Below, piece after piece: positions 35,640 through 44,049 of a stretch of 64,000 bases of DNA. The notes under the pieces were generated by a model. The model worked only from the letters and a program-made list of their open reading frames with translations. It made no database searches and had not been told where the DNA came from. The translations under genes and the position numbers were made by a program. The DNA comes from Paenibacillus sp. (GTDB taxonomy: Bacteria; Bacillota; Bacilli; Paenibacillales; Paenibacillaceae), in assembly GCA_017512705.1 (NCBI GenBank), contig JAFWEX010000008.1:24949-88948 (forward strand), given 5' to 3'. How positions within the stretch are numbered: position 1 is the first letter of the stretch; each line of letters starts with the position of its first letter.

Positions 35640-36170
35640 TTGAAGAAAAAAAAGAAGTGGATATGGATATCGCTACTGATCCTGGTTCTGATCTTGTTTG
35701 GACTTCAGCGGTATTACGTCTACGTTACACAGGACCAGCGTAAGGAAGAGGCGTTAGCCATCCAGGTCGCTCAGGAGCAGCTGGGGATTACATCACCCGA
35801 TGAGCTGAGGAAGTACGTGTGGGGCGATAAGAATGGTTCTGACAACATCTATTGGACGATGATTGCCAAAAATAAAGATAATCAGGATGTAATGGTCTGG
35901 GTTAAATTTGATAACAATAATGCGCCCGTCCAAGGAAAAGGAGGGGTGCATAGCGAGTTACTGCAAAACGGGATGACCGAAGAGCAGATTCGCACCCGCT
36001 TCAGCTCCGAGATTCCAGGCGGTGAGATCAAACGGATCATGCCTGGAGTCGTTAATAATATTTACGTATGGCAAGTGTATTACAACGATGGAAGCCATAA
36101 CTATTATCGTTTTTATCGATTCAGCAATGGGGAGCAAGTGGATCTGGTATATACGTTACCCAACAGCTAG
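35640..36170 (+). CDS. YpmB/TseB-like membrane protein with PepSY-type domain
   Basis: The 176-residue protein starts with KKKKKWIWISLLILVLILFG, a lysine-rich head followed by one transmembrane helix, and then an extracytoplasmic part with two PepSY-like repeats (EEALAIQVAQEQLGI and YYNDGSHNYYRFYRFSNGEQ). In Bacillus the YpmB (TseB) protein lies in the dinG-ypmAB-aspB-asnS-dnaD group and influences cell-wall elongation. TTG start follows AAAGGAAG. The target in this organism is inferred. Confidence 0.75.
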   Translation: MKKKKKWIWISLLILVLILFGLQRYYVYVTQDQRKEEALAIQVAQEQLGITSPDELRKYVWGDKNGSDNIYWTMIAKNKDNQDVMVWVKFDNNNAPVQGKGGVHSELLQNGMTEEQIRTRFSSEIPGGEIKRIMPGVVNNIYVWQVYYNDGSHNYYRFYRFSNGEQVDLVYTLPNS

Positions 36171-36227
36171 TTCGGGTTTCCCTTTACCGATCATAAGTAA
36201 TCTGCATGCCTGACGAAGATGAACAAA

Positions 36228-36264
36228 AACCGGCAGACGACACACTCGTCTGAACCGGTTTTTT
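36228..36264 (+). terminator. Terminator after the ypmB-like gene
   Basis: AACCGG-CAGACGA pairs with TCGTCTG-aa-CCGGTT around CACAC, ending in a T-run. Confidence 0.9.
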
Positions 36265-36485
36265 GGCTTTTCTAAGAAGTTAGTTTGATTTAAATAGTTA
36301 AATTTAATAATTTATTCATATTTTCACCTTCGATATTGTATATACGATATGATATACTCAGATATGTACTCAAGTTAATAATTAACGCAAACAAATCTGC
36401 AAATATTTTTGCAGACCATCATGTATAGCTAAATATATAAGCCTATAGATTAAGGGATGGGCTCATTTTGGGAGGGGTAATTCAT
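36265..36485 (+). promoter_or_regulatory. AT-rich promoter region of the compact FtsH unit
   Basis: This AT-rich stretch holds a promoter (36330-36358) with an operator-like dyad, and a downstream hairpin TCTGCAAA/TTTTGCAGA near 36395-36415 in the transcribed leader. No gene was found. Confidence 0.5.
36330..36358 (+). promoter_or_regulatory. Promoter overlapped by a GntR-like operator
   Basis: TCGATA (36330-36335) and TATACT (36353-36358) are 17 bases apart. The spacer contains an 18-base near-palindrome (36333-36350, 8 of 9 arm positions) centred on GTATATAC. That centre matches the GTMTAKAC consensus of HutC-type GntR regulators. A repressor bound here would block polymerase. The regulator is not encoded in the window. 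Confidence 0.55.
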
Positions 36486-37013
36486 TTGAAGCTTAAAGTA
36501 TTGCCTATTGTTCTAACTGCCGTTGTTTCTGCCGTCCTGTTGTTTGGAGGTTGGTTCATATATCGTCAAGTAGCCGTACAGAGTCCGATTGAAAAGATGG
36601 TTACTCAGTACGAAGGAGTTAATGATGTACAATTATCTATTAACCGTAATGATATACAAATGAAACTCGATTTGAAGCCAAATGTGGATTTAGGCAGACT
36701 GGTTCAATACCTTCATAAAGAAGGACAAGACCTGATCGGCTCGCGTACCCTTAAATTGGACGTTGTAGACCATTCCAATGAAGCGCTGGAAAACTGGTGG
36801 GGTGATGCGATGTTTACGGTAGCACAGGCCATGGAGAACAAACAATATGCCGAGATCACGCCTACGTTGTCCAAGATGGCAACAGGAGGGATTCAAGTCA
36901 ATACTGCAATGGATGATAACAATGTTTATGTAAGTCTGCGAGATGGAGATGCCAGCAAGTTCATTATACTGCCGCGTGTGCCCGGTCAGATAGGAGTGTG
37001 GCCTAATGCCTAA
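36486..37013 (+). CDS. Single-pass membrane protein preceding the FtsH-like protease
   Basis: The 175-residue protein has one N-terminal transmembrane helix (VLPIVLTAVVSAVLLFGGWF) and an extracytoplasmic domain of about 140 residues with no motif I recognise. The TTG at 36486 follows GGGAGGGG by 8 bases and is preferred over the TTG at 36468. It overlaps the protease gene by 8 bases, so the two are translated together. It could be a dedicated partner or adaptor that stands in for the extracytoplasmic domain missing from that protease; this is inference. Confidence 0.75.
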   Translation: MKLKVLPIVLTAVVSAVLLFGGWFIYRQVAVQSPIEKMVTQYEGVNDVQLSINRNDIQMKLDLKPNVDLGRLVQYLHKEGQDLIGSRTLKLDVVDHSNEALENWWGDAMFTVAQAMENKQYAEITPTLSKMATGGIQVNTAMDDNNVYVSLRDGDASKFIILPRVPGQIGVWPNA

Positions 37014-38508
37014 ATGGACAAAAGAAGCAGCCATAGGATTTATTCCTGTTTTAATTATTTTTCTTGCTTTTATCGGTGTGAATGTGGCTCCGATCCTGAT
37101 CGCTGCATTGCTTGTGGGTGGTTTGTTATTCATGATGCAGATGCGCGGTGGAATTACGGTAGGCGCTGGACAAGAACGTAAACGGAAGAAAAAAGGACCT
37201 TCCAAACTAACGTTCGAAGAAATCGGAGGTCAAGACAGTGCCAAACAGGAATTAAGGGAAGCGCTTGATTTTTTGATCCGTCATGAAGAAATACAAAAGT
37301 TCGGAATTCGACCATTGAAAGGTATTTTGCTCACGGGTCCTCCAGGAACAGGGAAAACGCTGATGGCTAAAGCTGCTGCCCATTATACCGATTCCGTTTT
37401 CGTAGCGGCATCCGGCAGTGAGTTTGTTGAAATGTATGTGGGTGTGGGAGCCAGCAGAATCCGGGATTTGTTCAAAGATGCTAGAACACGTGCAGCCAAG
37501 GAAAATAAGGAAAATGCCATTATTTTTATCGATGAGATTGATGTCATCGGTGGTAAACGTGAAGGCGGACAGCAACGTGAGTATGATCAGACATTGAATC
37601 AGTTGCTCACGGAGATGGACGGGATTTATACATCTGATACTCCACGGATATTGCTTATCGCGGCTACCAACCGCAAAGAAATGCTGGATAGTGCGTTGAC
37701 ACGTCCAGGTCGCTTTGACCGTCATATTCAGGTGGATTTGCCAGACAAAAAGGGTAGAAAGCATATTCTGGAGCTGCACGCGGTGAACAAACCGCTGACG
37801 CAGGATGTGAATCTGGAAAAAACAGCGGAAGAGTCTTATGGATTCTCGGGTGCACAGTTGGAGAGCGTGATGAATGAGGCAGCTATTTATGCGATGCGTG
37901 AAGGTCTGCTCCACATTGAACAGCGTCACCTGTCACTTGCGATTGATAAAGTAATGATGGGTGAGAAAACCGATCGTGAGTCGAGTGTAGAAGAAAAGAA
38001 AAGAGTAGCTATTCATGAGCTGGGCCATGCCATTATGGCTGAGCTTGTGCGCCCGGGAAGTGTAAGCCAGGTTGCACTTAGTCCACGTGGACAGGCTCTT
38101 GGTTATGTACGTCACAACCCTCAACAGGAGCAGTTTTTGTACACTAAAAGGTTCCTGGAGGAGCAGATTATGATTGCCCTGGGTGGTGCGGCAGCAGAAG
38201 AGATGTACTACGGGGGTCGTTCCACGGGTTCACGCAATGACTTTGAGCAGGCGACCAATGTGGTTCAGACCATGATGGCATCTGGACTAACCTCTCTCGG
38301 GATCGTGAATATGGACATGGTGACTACGGAAGAGCTGATGCGTGAAAATAAAGTGATTCTGCAAGACTTGATGGAACAAACTAAACGCCAGCTTGAGGAG
38401 CAACGGACAATTTTCGACAATTCCCTTGATATTCTGATGCAAGAGGAAGTTTTGTCGGGAGAGCAATTTCGTTGTCAATTTCGTGACAGTGCACGTTTAC
38501 CAGCATAA
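37006..38508 (+). CDS. Compact FtsH-like membrane AAA+ metalloprotease
   Basis: The 500-residue protein has two closely spaced hydrophobic helices at about 10-26 and 28-44, then an AAA+ domain: Walker A GPPGTGKT 111-118, pore loop MYVG 143-146, Walker B IIFIDE 172-177, SRH around 221-240. An M41 peptidase domain follows with HELGH at 337-341 and the third ligand likely Asp412 (SRNDFEQAT). All catalytic motifs are intact. Typical FtsH has 600-660 residues and a periplasmic-type domain of about 70 between the helices; here almost nothing lies between them and the C-terminal tail is short. It is thus a paralogue and not the housekeeping FtsH. Confidence 0.9.
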   Translation: MPKWTKEAAIGFIPVLIIFLAFIGVNVAPILIAALLVGGLLFMMQMRGGITVGAGQERKRKKKGPSKLTFEEIGGQDSAKQELREALDFLIRHEEIQKFGIRPLKGILLTGPPGTGKTLMAKAAAHYTDSVFVAASGSEFVEMYVGVGASRIRDLFKDARTRAAKENKENAIIFIDEIDVIGGKREGGQQREYDQTLNQLLTEMDGIYTSDTPRILLIAATNRKEMLDSALTRPGRFDRHIQVDLPDKKGRKHILELHAVNKPLTQDVNLEKTAEESYGFSGAQLESVMNEAAIYAMREGLLHIEQRHLSLAIDKVMMGEKTDRESSVEEKKRVAIHELGHAIMAELVRPGSVSQVALSPRGQALGYVRHNPQQEQFLYTKRFLEEQIMIALGGAAAEEMYYGGRSTGSRNDFEQATNVVQTMMASGLTSLGIVNMDMVTTEELMRENKVILQDLMEQTKRQLEEQRTIFDNSLDILMQEEVLSGEQFRCQFRDSARLPA

Positions 38509-38534
38509 ATTCTTTATGCTGGTTATTTTTTTTT
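38499..38534 (+). terminator. Terminator overlapping the protease stop codon
   Basis: ACCAGCATAAA pairs with TTTATGCTGGT (11 bp), then a T-run. The stop codon lies in the 5' arm. Confidence 0.88.
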
Positions 38535-38578
38535 ACATTTCAATCGTGCTAAGATATTATTAGTTGTTGGGTCGAAAT

Positions 38579-38606
38579 TTGTAATTTTCGGCGAACAGGG
38601 TACAAT
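38579..38606 (+). promoter_or_regulatory. Promoter of the hydroxyacyl-CoA dehydrogenase/ackA pair
   Basis: TTGTAA (38579-38584) and TACAAT (38601-38606) are 16 bases apart, about 38 bases before the start codon. An imperfect dyad CGAAATT/AATTTTCG overlaps the -35 box. Confidence 0.6.
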
Positions 38607-38644
38607 AGAGAAATAGAGAAACCGAAAGGATGGAGAGCATAACC

Positions 38645-39517
38645 ATGTTTTTCAAAAAAATAGGAGTTGTCGGCGGCGGTACGATGGGGCAAGGTATTTC
38701 CCAGATGCTCGCAGCCAAAGGACTTGATGTACTTCTGGTGGAACATACCACGAAAAAACTCGATCATGCATATGACATGATTGAAACAAATTTGGATAAA
38801 CAGCTCGAGAAATGGGCGATTACCAAAGCAGAGAAGAAACTGATTCTCTCCCGAATTACCAAAGTTGGACATTTGGCTGAACTGGGTTCTTGCGATATGG
38901 TCATTGAGACGATCTCGGAAGATCTGGAAGCCAAAAAAGCAGTATTTAACCAATTGGATCAAGTATGTCCAAGCAATGTTATTCTGACAAGTAACACGTC
39001 CACGCTGAGTTTGACTGAGCTTGCAAGCTCAACCAAATATCCAGAGCGTGTTATTGGTATGCACTTTATTCACCCGGTATCCCGGGTCGATCTTGTAGAA
39101 ATTATTCGCGGACTTAAAACATCAGATAATACATTCGAAGAGACTCGCCGTTTTGTTGAAGAAGTTCTAGACAAAAAAGGGGTTATGATTTATGAATCCC
39201 CTGGATTTGTAACTTCCCGTCTGATCTGCTTGCTAATTAACGAGGCACTGCATGTATTACAAGAGGGAGTCGCTTCTGCTGAGGATATTGATGATGCAAT
39301 GCGTATCGGTTATAACTTCCAGCACGGGCCGCTTGAAATGGCAGACCGCTTCGGACTCGATTCTGTAGAGGCTGCTCTCGAAAGAATGTTCCGTGAATTC
39401 GGAGAACTGAAATATCGTCCTTCAACAGTCCTGAAGAAAATGGTACGTGCAGGTCATCTGGGCGTAAAAACAGGAGAAGGATTCTTCAAGTACGACAAGG
39501 ATGGTGACAGACTGTGA
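38645..39517 (+). CDS. 3-hydroxybutyryl-CoA dehydrogenase family protein
   Basis: The 290-residue enzyme has the NAD motif GVVGGGTMGQG near its start, SNTSTLSLTELAS, and the catalytic histidine region MHFIHPVSRVDLVEIIRG. Such enzymes interconvert acetoacetyl-CoA and 3-hydroxybutyryl-CoA. The ATG at 38645 follows GGAGAG. The gene overlaps ackA by 4 bases. It may work in fermentation or in fatty acid breakdown; Bacillus mmgB is one relative. The specific substrate is uncertain. Confidence 0.88.
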   Translation: MFFKKIGVVGGGTMGQGISQMLAAKGLDVLLVEHTTKKLDHAYDMIETNLDKQLEKWAITKAEKKLILSRITKVGHLAELGSCDMVIETISEDLEAKKAVFNQLDQVCPSNVILTSNTSTLSLTELASSTKYPERVIGMHFIHPVSRVDLVEIIRGLKTSDNTFEETRRFVEEVLDKKGVMIYESPGFVTSRLICLLINEALHVLQEGVASAEDIDDAMRIGYNFQHGPLEMADRFGLDSVEAALERMFREFGELKYRPSTVLKKMVRAGHLGVKTGEGFFKYDKDGDRL

Positions 39518-40719
39518 AAGTACTCGTAATTAATGCGGGGAGCTCCTCGCTCAAATATCAATTGTATAACATGGAAGATGAATCCGTTCTGGCAAAAGGT
39601 TTGGTAGAACGGATCGGAATGGATTCTTCCATTCTGACGCATAAACCAACAGGCCGTGAAGAAGTCACGGAAGTTAGCGAAATTCTGGAACATACGACTG
39701 CTATTCGTAAAGTCATCGATATTTTGACAGATAAAGAAAACGGTGTGTTGGATGCTGTTACCGAAATTCAAGCTGTTGGACACCGTGTTGTACATGGTGG
39801 TGAAGCATTTAAGCAATCGACATTGGTTGATGAAGCTGCAAAAGCGGAAATTCGTCGATTGTTCGACCTAGCTCCACTGCATAACCCTGCAGCAATGATG
39901 GGGATCCGTGCGGCTGAAGCCAACATGCCTGGTGTGCCACAGGTTATGGTATTTGACACGGCATTCCACCAAACGATGCCTGAGCATGCATATCTGTATG
40001 CTATTCCGCGCGTACTGTACAAAAAATATAAAGTACGTCGCTACGGCGCACATGGTACATCCCATGATTATGTAAGCAAAGCGGCAGCTGAGTACCTAGG
40101 CCTTCCGTTAGAAGACTTGAAAATCATCACTTGTCACGTTGGTAACGGTGGTAGTGTAACGGCAGTTAAAGGCGGTGTATCGGTCGATACGTCGATGGGA
40201 ATGACTCCACTCGAAGGTCTGATGATGGGAACACGCAGTGGTGACCTCGATCCTGCAATTGTACCTTATGTAATGAACAAAGAAGAGCTTAGTGTCAGCG
40301 AAGTGAGCTCTATGTTGAACAAACACAGTGGACTTCTTGCGATTTCTGGTATCAGCAGTGATATGCGTGAAATTACAGAAGGTATGGAGAAAGGCGAGCC
40401 AAACTCTACGCTTGCATTTGAAATGTACGAATACCGTTTACGTAAATACATTGGTTCCTATGCTGCGGCAATGAACGGTGTAGATGTGATCGTATTTACA
40501 GCAGGTGTAGGTGAAAACTCCGCAGTTCTTCGCCAAAAAGTATGTGAGCAATTGACTTATCTTGGTGTTGAACTGGACGAAGCTTTGAATGCCATCCGTT
40601 CCGGTGAACCTCGCCGCATTACAACCGAGAATTCAAAAGTTGACGTTCTTGTGGTACCGACAAACGAAGAATTGGTAATTGCACGGGATACACATCGAAT
40701 CGTATTGAATTCTAAGTAA
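39514..40719 (+). CDS. ackA: Acetate kinase
   Basis: AckA interconverts acetyl phosphate and acetate with ATP production. The 401-residue protein has NAGSSSLKYQLY at the start, HRVVHGGE, GTRSGDLDPAIV, SGLLAISGISSDMRE and FTAGVGENS. The GTG start overlaps the upstream dehydrogenase stop. Pairing of ackA with a hydroxyacyl-CoA dehydrogenase and without pta nearby is notable. Confidence 0.96.
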   Translation: MKVLVINAGSSSLKYQLYNMEDESVLAKGLVERIGMDSSILTHKPTGREEVTEVSEILEHTTAIRKVIDILTDKENGVLDAVTEIQAVGHRVVHGGEAFKQSTLVDEAAKAEIRRLFDLAPLHNPAAMMGIRAAEANMPGVPQVMVFDTAFHQTMPEHAYLYAIPRVLYKKYKVRRYGAHGTSHDYVSKAAAEYLGLPLEDLKIITCHVGNGGSVTAVKGGVSVDTSMGMTPLEGLMMGTRSGDLDPAIVPYVMNKEELSVSEVSSMLNKHSGLLAISGISSDMREITEGMEKGEPNSTLAFEMYEYRLRKYIGSYAAAMNGVDVIVFTAGVGENSAVLRQKVCEQLTYLGVELDEALNAIRSGEPRRITTENSKVDVLVVPTNEELVIARDTHRIVLNSK

Positions 40720-40754
40720 TCTAACGGTAAAGTAAATACAGGATGACTAGGGAG

Positions 40755-40790
40755 TGCAGAGGACAGGATCGAACCTGTCCGCTGCATTTT
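40755..40790 (+). terminator. Terminator between ackA and asnS
   Basis: TGCAG-a-GGACAGG pairs with CCTGTCC-g-CTGCA; a short T-run follows. It ends 30 bases before asnS, so it could also be an attenuator. Confidence 0.75.
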
Positions 40791-40820
40791 CAAATTTAGG
40801 GAACCAAGGAGAGATATGGC

Positions 40821-42116
40821 ATGGATACGAATTGTGTAATTCGTAATGTGAACGAGCATGTGGGCGAGACCGTAACGATCGGCGCCTGGATTAATAACAA
40901 ACGCTCTAGTGGTAAAATCCAGTTTTTGCAGTTACGTGATGGAACCGGATATATTCAGGGTGTGGTCGTTAAGAGTGAAGTCAGCGAAGACATCTGGAAT
41001 GATGCCAAAAGCCTGACACAGGAAAGCTCTGTCTACGTGACAGGCATTATCCGTGAAGAACCACGCAGTGCGTCTGGATATGAAATGACTGTTACAGGAG
41101 TAAAGATCATTCATTTAACAGAAAACTATCCGATTACACCAAAAGAGCACGGTGTGGACTTCTTGATGGATCACCGTCATCTGTGGCTTCGTTCGACTAA
41201 GCAACGTGCGGTAATGATCATTCGTGCAGAGATTATTCGTGCCGTTCAGGAGTTTTTTGATGGTAACGGATTCACGCAGGTAGACCCGCCGATCTTGACG
41301 CCATCTTCTGCTGAAGGAACAACCAACTTGTTCCATATCAAATATTTTGATGAAGATGCATATCTCACGCAAAGTGGACAACTGTATATGGAAGCCGCTG
41401 CAATGGCATTGGGTAAAGTATACTCGTTCGGTCCAACGTTTCGTGCCGAGAAATCCAAAACACGTCGTCACTTGATTGAGTTCTGGATGATCGAGCCGGA
41501 GATGGCCTTTGTGGATCACGAGGAAAGCTTGCGCGTACAAGAGAAATTTATCGCACACGTCGTGCAATCTGTGGTGAAAAATTGCCGTGCAGAACTGGAA
41601 TCTATTGGACGTGATGTTTCCAAACTGGAAGGGATCAAGGCTCCATTCCCACGTATTACGTATGATGAAGCTATTGAGTTCTTGAATGGACAAGGCTTTG
41701 ACATTCCTTGGGGTGAAGACTTCGGTGCGCCTCACGAAACAGCGATTGCCGAAAAATACAATACTCCTGTATTTATTACGCATTATCCGGCTGGCATCAA
41801 AGCATTTTACATGAAACCAGATCCAAATCGCCCAGAAGTTGTTCTGTGTGCGGATATGATTGCGCCTGAAGGTTATGGTGAGATCATTGGAGGATCGCAG
41901 CGTATCGATGATCCAGAGTTAATGCAACAACGCTTCGAAGAGCATAACCTTTCGGATGAAGCGTACCAGTGGTATCTGGATCTGCGTAAATACGGATCGG
42001 TTCCTCACTCCGGTTTCGGTCTGGGATTGGAGCGAACGGTAGCATGGATTTGCGGACTCGACCATGTTCGAGAGACCATCGCATTCCCTCGTATGCTCTA
42101 TCGTCTATATCCTTAA
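40821..42116 (+). CDS. asnS: Asparagine--tRNA ligase
   Basis: The 431-residue class IIb synthetase has an N-terminal OB-fold anticodon-binding part and class II motifs: [36 protein letters not shown] (motif 2) and [15 protein letters not shown] (motif 3). The sequence [14 protein letters not shown] separates Asn from Asp enzymes in context. It is followed by dnaD, as in Bacillus. Confidence 0.95.
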   Translation: MDTNCVIRNVNEHVGETVTIGAWINNKRSSGKIQFLQLRDGTGYIQGVVVKSEVSEDIWNDAKSLTQESSVYVTGIIREEPRSASGYEMTVTGVKIIHLTENYPITPKEHGVDFLMDHRHLWLRSTKQRAVMIIRAEIIRAVQEFFDGNGFTQVDPPILTPSSAEGTTNLFHIKYFDEDAYLTQSGQLYMEAAAMALGKVYSFGPTFRAEKSKTRRHLIEFWMIEPEMAFVDHEESLRVQEKFIAHVVQSVVKNCRAELESIGRDVSKLEGIKAPFPRITYDEAIEFLNGQGFDIPWGEDFGAPHETAIAEKYNTPVFITHYPAGIKAFYMKPDPNRPEVVLCADMIAPEGYGEIIGGSQRIDDPELMQQRFEEHNLSDEAYQWYLDLRKYGSVPHSGFGLGLERTVAWICGLDHVRETIAFPRMLYRLYP

Positions 42117-42136
42117 TGTTTAACGGAAAAGAGTAT

Positions 42137-42841
42137 ATGGAAGACATGTCCTCCAAAGCTTGGTTAAGCGGAGCAGCTTACGGTATGGCCTCAGGGACAG
42201 CTCAATTACCCTATTCCTTATTGCGTTTTTATCATCAGCTTGGTTTGTCTGATGCAGAGGTGCTGCTTCTTATACAATTACTAGGGTTCCGTCAAGCGGA
42301 GTTCAAAGAATTTCCCACCCTTGAAGAGCTGGCTACACGGATGGGACTTGCTCCCGAAGGCATTGCCAGAATGCTGCAGCGCCTGATTAGAGACGGTTAT
42401 ATCACCATTGATGAGCATCGGGATGAAGAACGGGATATTCAGTATGAACGATATGACCTGCATGGTTTGTATGCCAAGCTTGCAATGTGTACAGCGGAAG
42501 AAGCAGATCAAGTCCGGTCTGAATCAATAAAAAGCCATGCCTCACGTCCAGATTCGAACACTGTTCAAAAAGAAGAGGAAGAGCGGAATATGTTCTCTAT
42601 TTTTGAAAAGGAATTTGGTCGGCCACTCTCCCCAATGGAGTGTGAAACGATATCAGGCTGGCTGGATCAGGATCGATATCAGGAAGAGCTGATTCTGCTG
42701 GCTTTGAAGGAAGCTGTTTTTGCAGGAAAAGTGCATTTCAGGTACATTGATCGAATATTGTTGGAGTGGAGTAGAAATCGCGTAAAAAATGTGCAAGATG
42801 CCAAAGCATATACGCAACGTTTTCGTAATGGCGGACGTTAA
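42137..42841 (+). CDS. dnaD: DnaD-like primosomal protein
   Basis: The protein (234 residues) has an N-terminal winged helix (LPYSLLRFYHQLGLSDAEVLL, YITIDEHRDEERDIQYERYDL) and a C-terminal DDBH2-type domain (FEKEFGRPLSPMECETISGWL). In Bacillus subtilis DnaD helps load the replicative helicase. The ATG at 42137 follows a GGAAAAGAG; an ATG at 42116 sharing the asnS stop is another candidate. Gene order asnS-dnaD agrees. Confidence 0.9.
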   Translation: MEDMSSKAWLSGAAYGMASGTAQLPYSLLRFYHQLGLSDAEVLLLIQLLGFRQAEFKEFPTLEELATRMGLAPEGIARMLQRLIRDGYITIDEHRDEERDIQYERYDLHGLYAKLAMCTAEEADQVRSESIKSHASRPDSNTVQKEEEERNMFSIFEKEFGRPLSPMECETISGWLDQDRYQEELILLALKEAVFAGKVHFRYIDRILLEWSRNRVKNVQDAKAYTQRFRNGGR

Positions 42842-42848
42842 TCAAGTA

Positions 42849-42879
42849 ACAGGCCCAATGATTCTGGGCCTGTTTTTTT
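42849..42879 (+). terminator. Terminator after dnaD
   Basis: ACAGGCCCA and TGGGCCTGT form a 9-bp stem, followed by seven T. Confidence 0.9.
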
Positions 42880-43016
42880 GATTGTGTATATATGAGCGGC
42901 AACGAACGATCTACTGGTTTTTGAATTGCAGACTTTATGGTATAAAAATTTTAATAAAACTTGCAGGGGTCGAATAACTAGTCGTCGTCTATTGATATGG
43001 AGAGGAGGGGAGAGTC

Positions 43017-43568
43017 ATTGAAGAAGCGCTTGTAATTGAACAAATCCGTCAAGGTGATGCATCACAGATGCGTGTCCTGATCGACAAATACAGTCAGCAT
43101 GTCTATCATGTTGCATATTCTGTCTTACGCAATGATCAGGATGCGCAGGATGCCGCTCAGGAGGCGTTCATACAGATTTATAAATCTCTCCCCGATTACC
43201 GATCCGAAGGGTTCAAGACGTGGATAACACGGATTGCTTTTCACAAGGCTATTGATGCCAAACGCAAGCTGGACAGAAGAAGTGCTGAAGATCTCGGCGG
43301 GGAAGAAAAGATAGTCAATCTGCCAGGACGAGATGAAGATGTGCTTACCGGTATCATATATAAAGAACGGCAGGATAAACTTCGTAAACGAATAAACCAG
43401 TTACCTGCCCAGCATCGTGATATTATCACTGCGTATTATCTGAGTGAAAAAAATTATGAGCAAATTGCCCATGAAGCTCAGGTGGCTGTAAAAACGGTAG
43501 AATCTAGGCTGTATCGGGCCAGACAGTGGATTCGAAAACATTGGAAGGAGGAGGAGTGGCGTGAGTAA
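43017..43568 (+). CDS. ECF sigma factor, apparent ATT start
   Basis: From the ATG at 43068 the frame gives 166 residues, but the conserved first helix of ECF factors continues upstream: EEALVIEQIRQGDASQMRVL is in frame with no ATG, GTG or TTG after the stop at 42993. An ATT at 43017 lies 8 bases after AGGAGG (43003-43008), so it is the best start and gives 183 residues. Regions 2 (AQDAAQEAFIQIYKSL, FKTWITRIAFHKAID) and 4 (LPAQHRDIITAYYLSEKNYEQIAHEA, VKTVESRLYRAR) are normal. It overlaps the anti-sigma gene by 8 bases. A sequencing error is the other explanation. Confidence 0.82.
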   Translation: MEEALVIEQIRQGDASQMRVLIDKYSQHVYHVAYSVLRNDQDAQDAAQEAFIQIYKSLPDYRSEGFKTWITRIAFHKAIDAKRKLDRRSAEDLGGEEKIVNLPGRDEDVLTGIIYKERQDKLRKRINQLPAQHRDIITAYYLSEKNYEQIAHEAQVAVKTVESRLYRARQWIRKHWKEEEWRE

Positions 43569-44013
43569 AGAAAAGATATTTACCGTTCAGGATTGGACGG
43601 ACTATATCGAAGGTCGAATGAATGGGACTCAGGCGATTCTGATGGAGCGGTTTCTACAGAATGAACCCGACGCGATGGAAGAATATCTGATAGCATTGAG
43701 CGCAGAACGAGATTATCCTGTATTACCTAATCCGAAAGAATTCACTGATACCGTAATGAACCGGATTGTGAGCTTGCCTTCCTCTGGGCAACTGCGTAGT
43801 ACTCGTATTGAACGAAAACGCCGATGGTTCGAACATAGAGTGTTTCATTACGCCGTAGCAGCCTGTCTAACCTTGATTTTTCTCTCTTCTGGACTATTTG
43901 ATAAGGTAGTGCCTTATCATCAATTCCAGGAAGATAACACTGCAGGTACTTTTACTGAAAAATGGACCGAAGCAGCTACCTCATGGCTTGATCGATTTAA
44001 GCCCAAACCTTAA
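43561..44013 (+). CDS. Probable membrane anti-sigma factor
   Basis: The 150-residue protein has a cytoplasmic N-terminal part of about 95 residues, one transmembrane helix near 98-117 (FHYAVAACLTLIFLSSGLF) and a short outer tail. It overlaps the sigma gene by 8 bases at a GTG. No zinc-finger HxxxCxxC is present, so it is unlike the factor at 11413. The role is inferred from position and layout. Confidence 0.72.
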   Translation: MSKEKIFTVQDWTDYIEGRMNGTQAILMERFLQNEPDAMEEYLIALSAERDYPVLPNPKEFTDTVMNRIVSLPSSGQLRSTRIERKRRWFEHRVFHYAVAACLTLIFLSSGLFDKVVPYHQFQEDNTAGTFTEKWTEAATSWLDRFKPKP

Positions 44014-44049
44014 GGGTTTCCCATGGCCTGAATAGAAAGGATGACGACT

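Noticed and set aside
40755-40790. tRNA T-arm-like ATCGAA loop before asnS
   Set aside because: It is a simple hairpin with T-run; no other tRNA parts are present.
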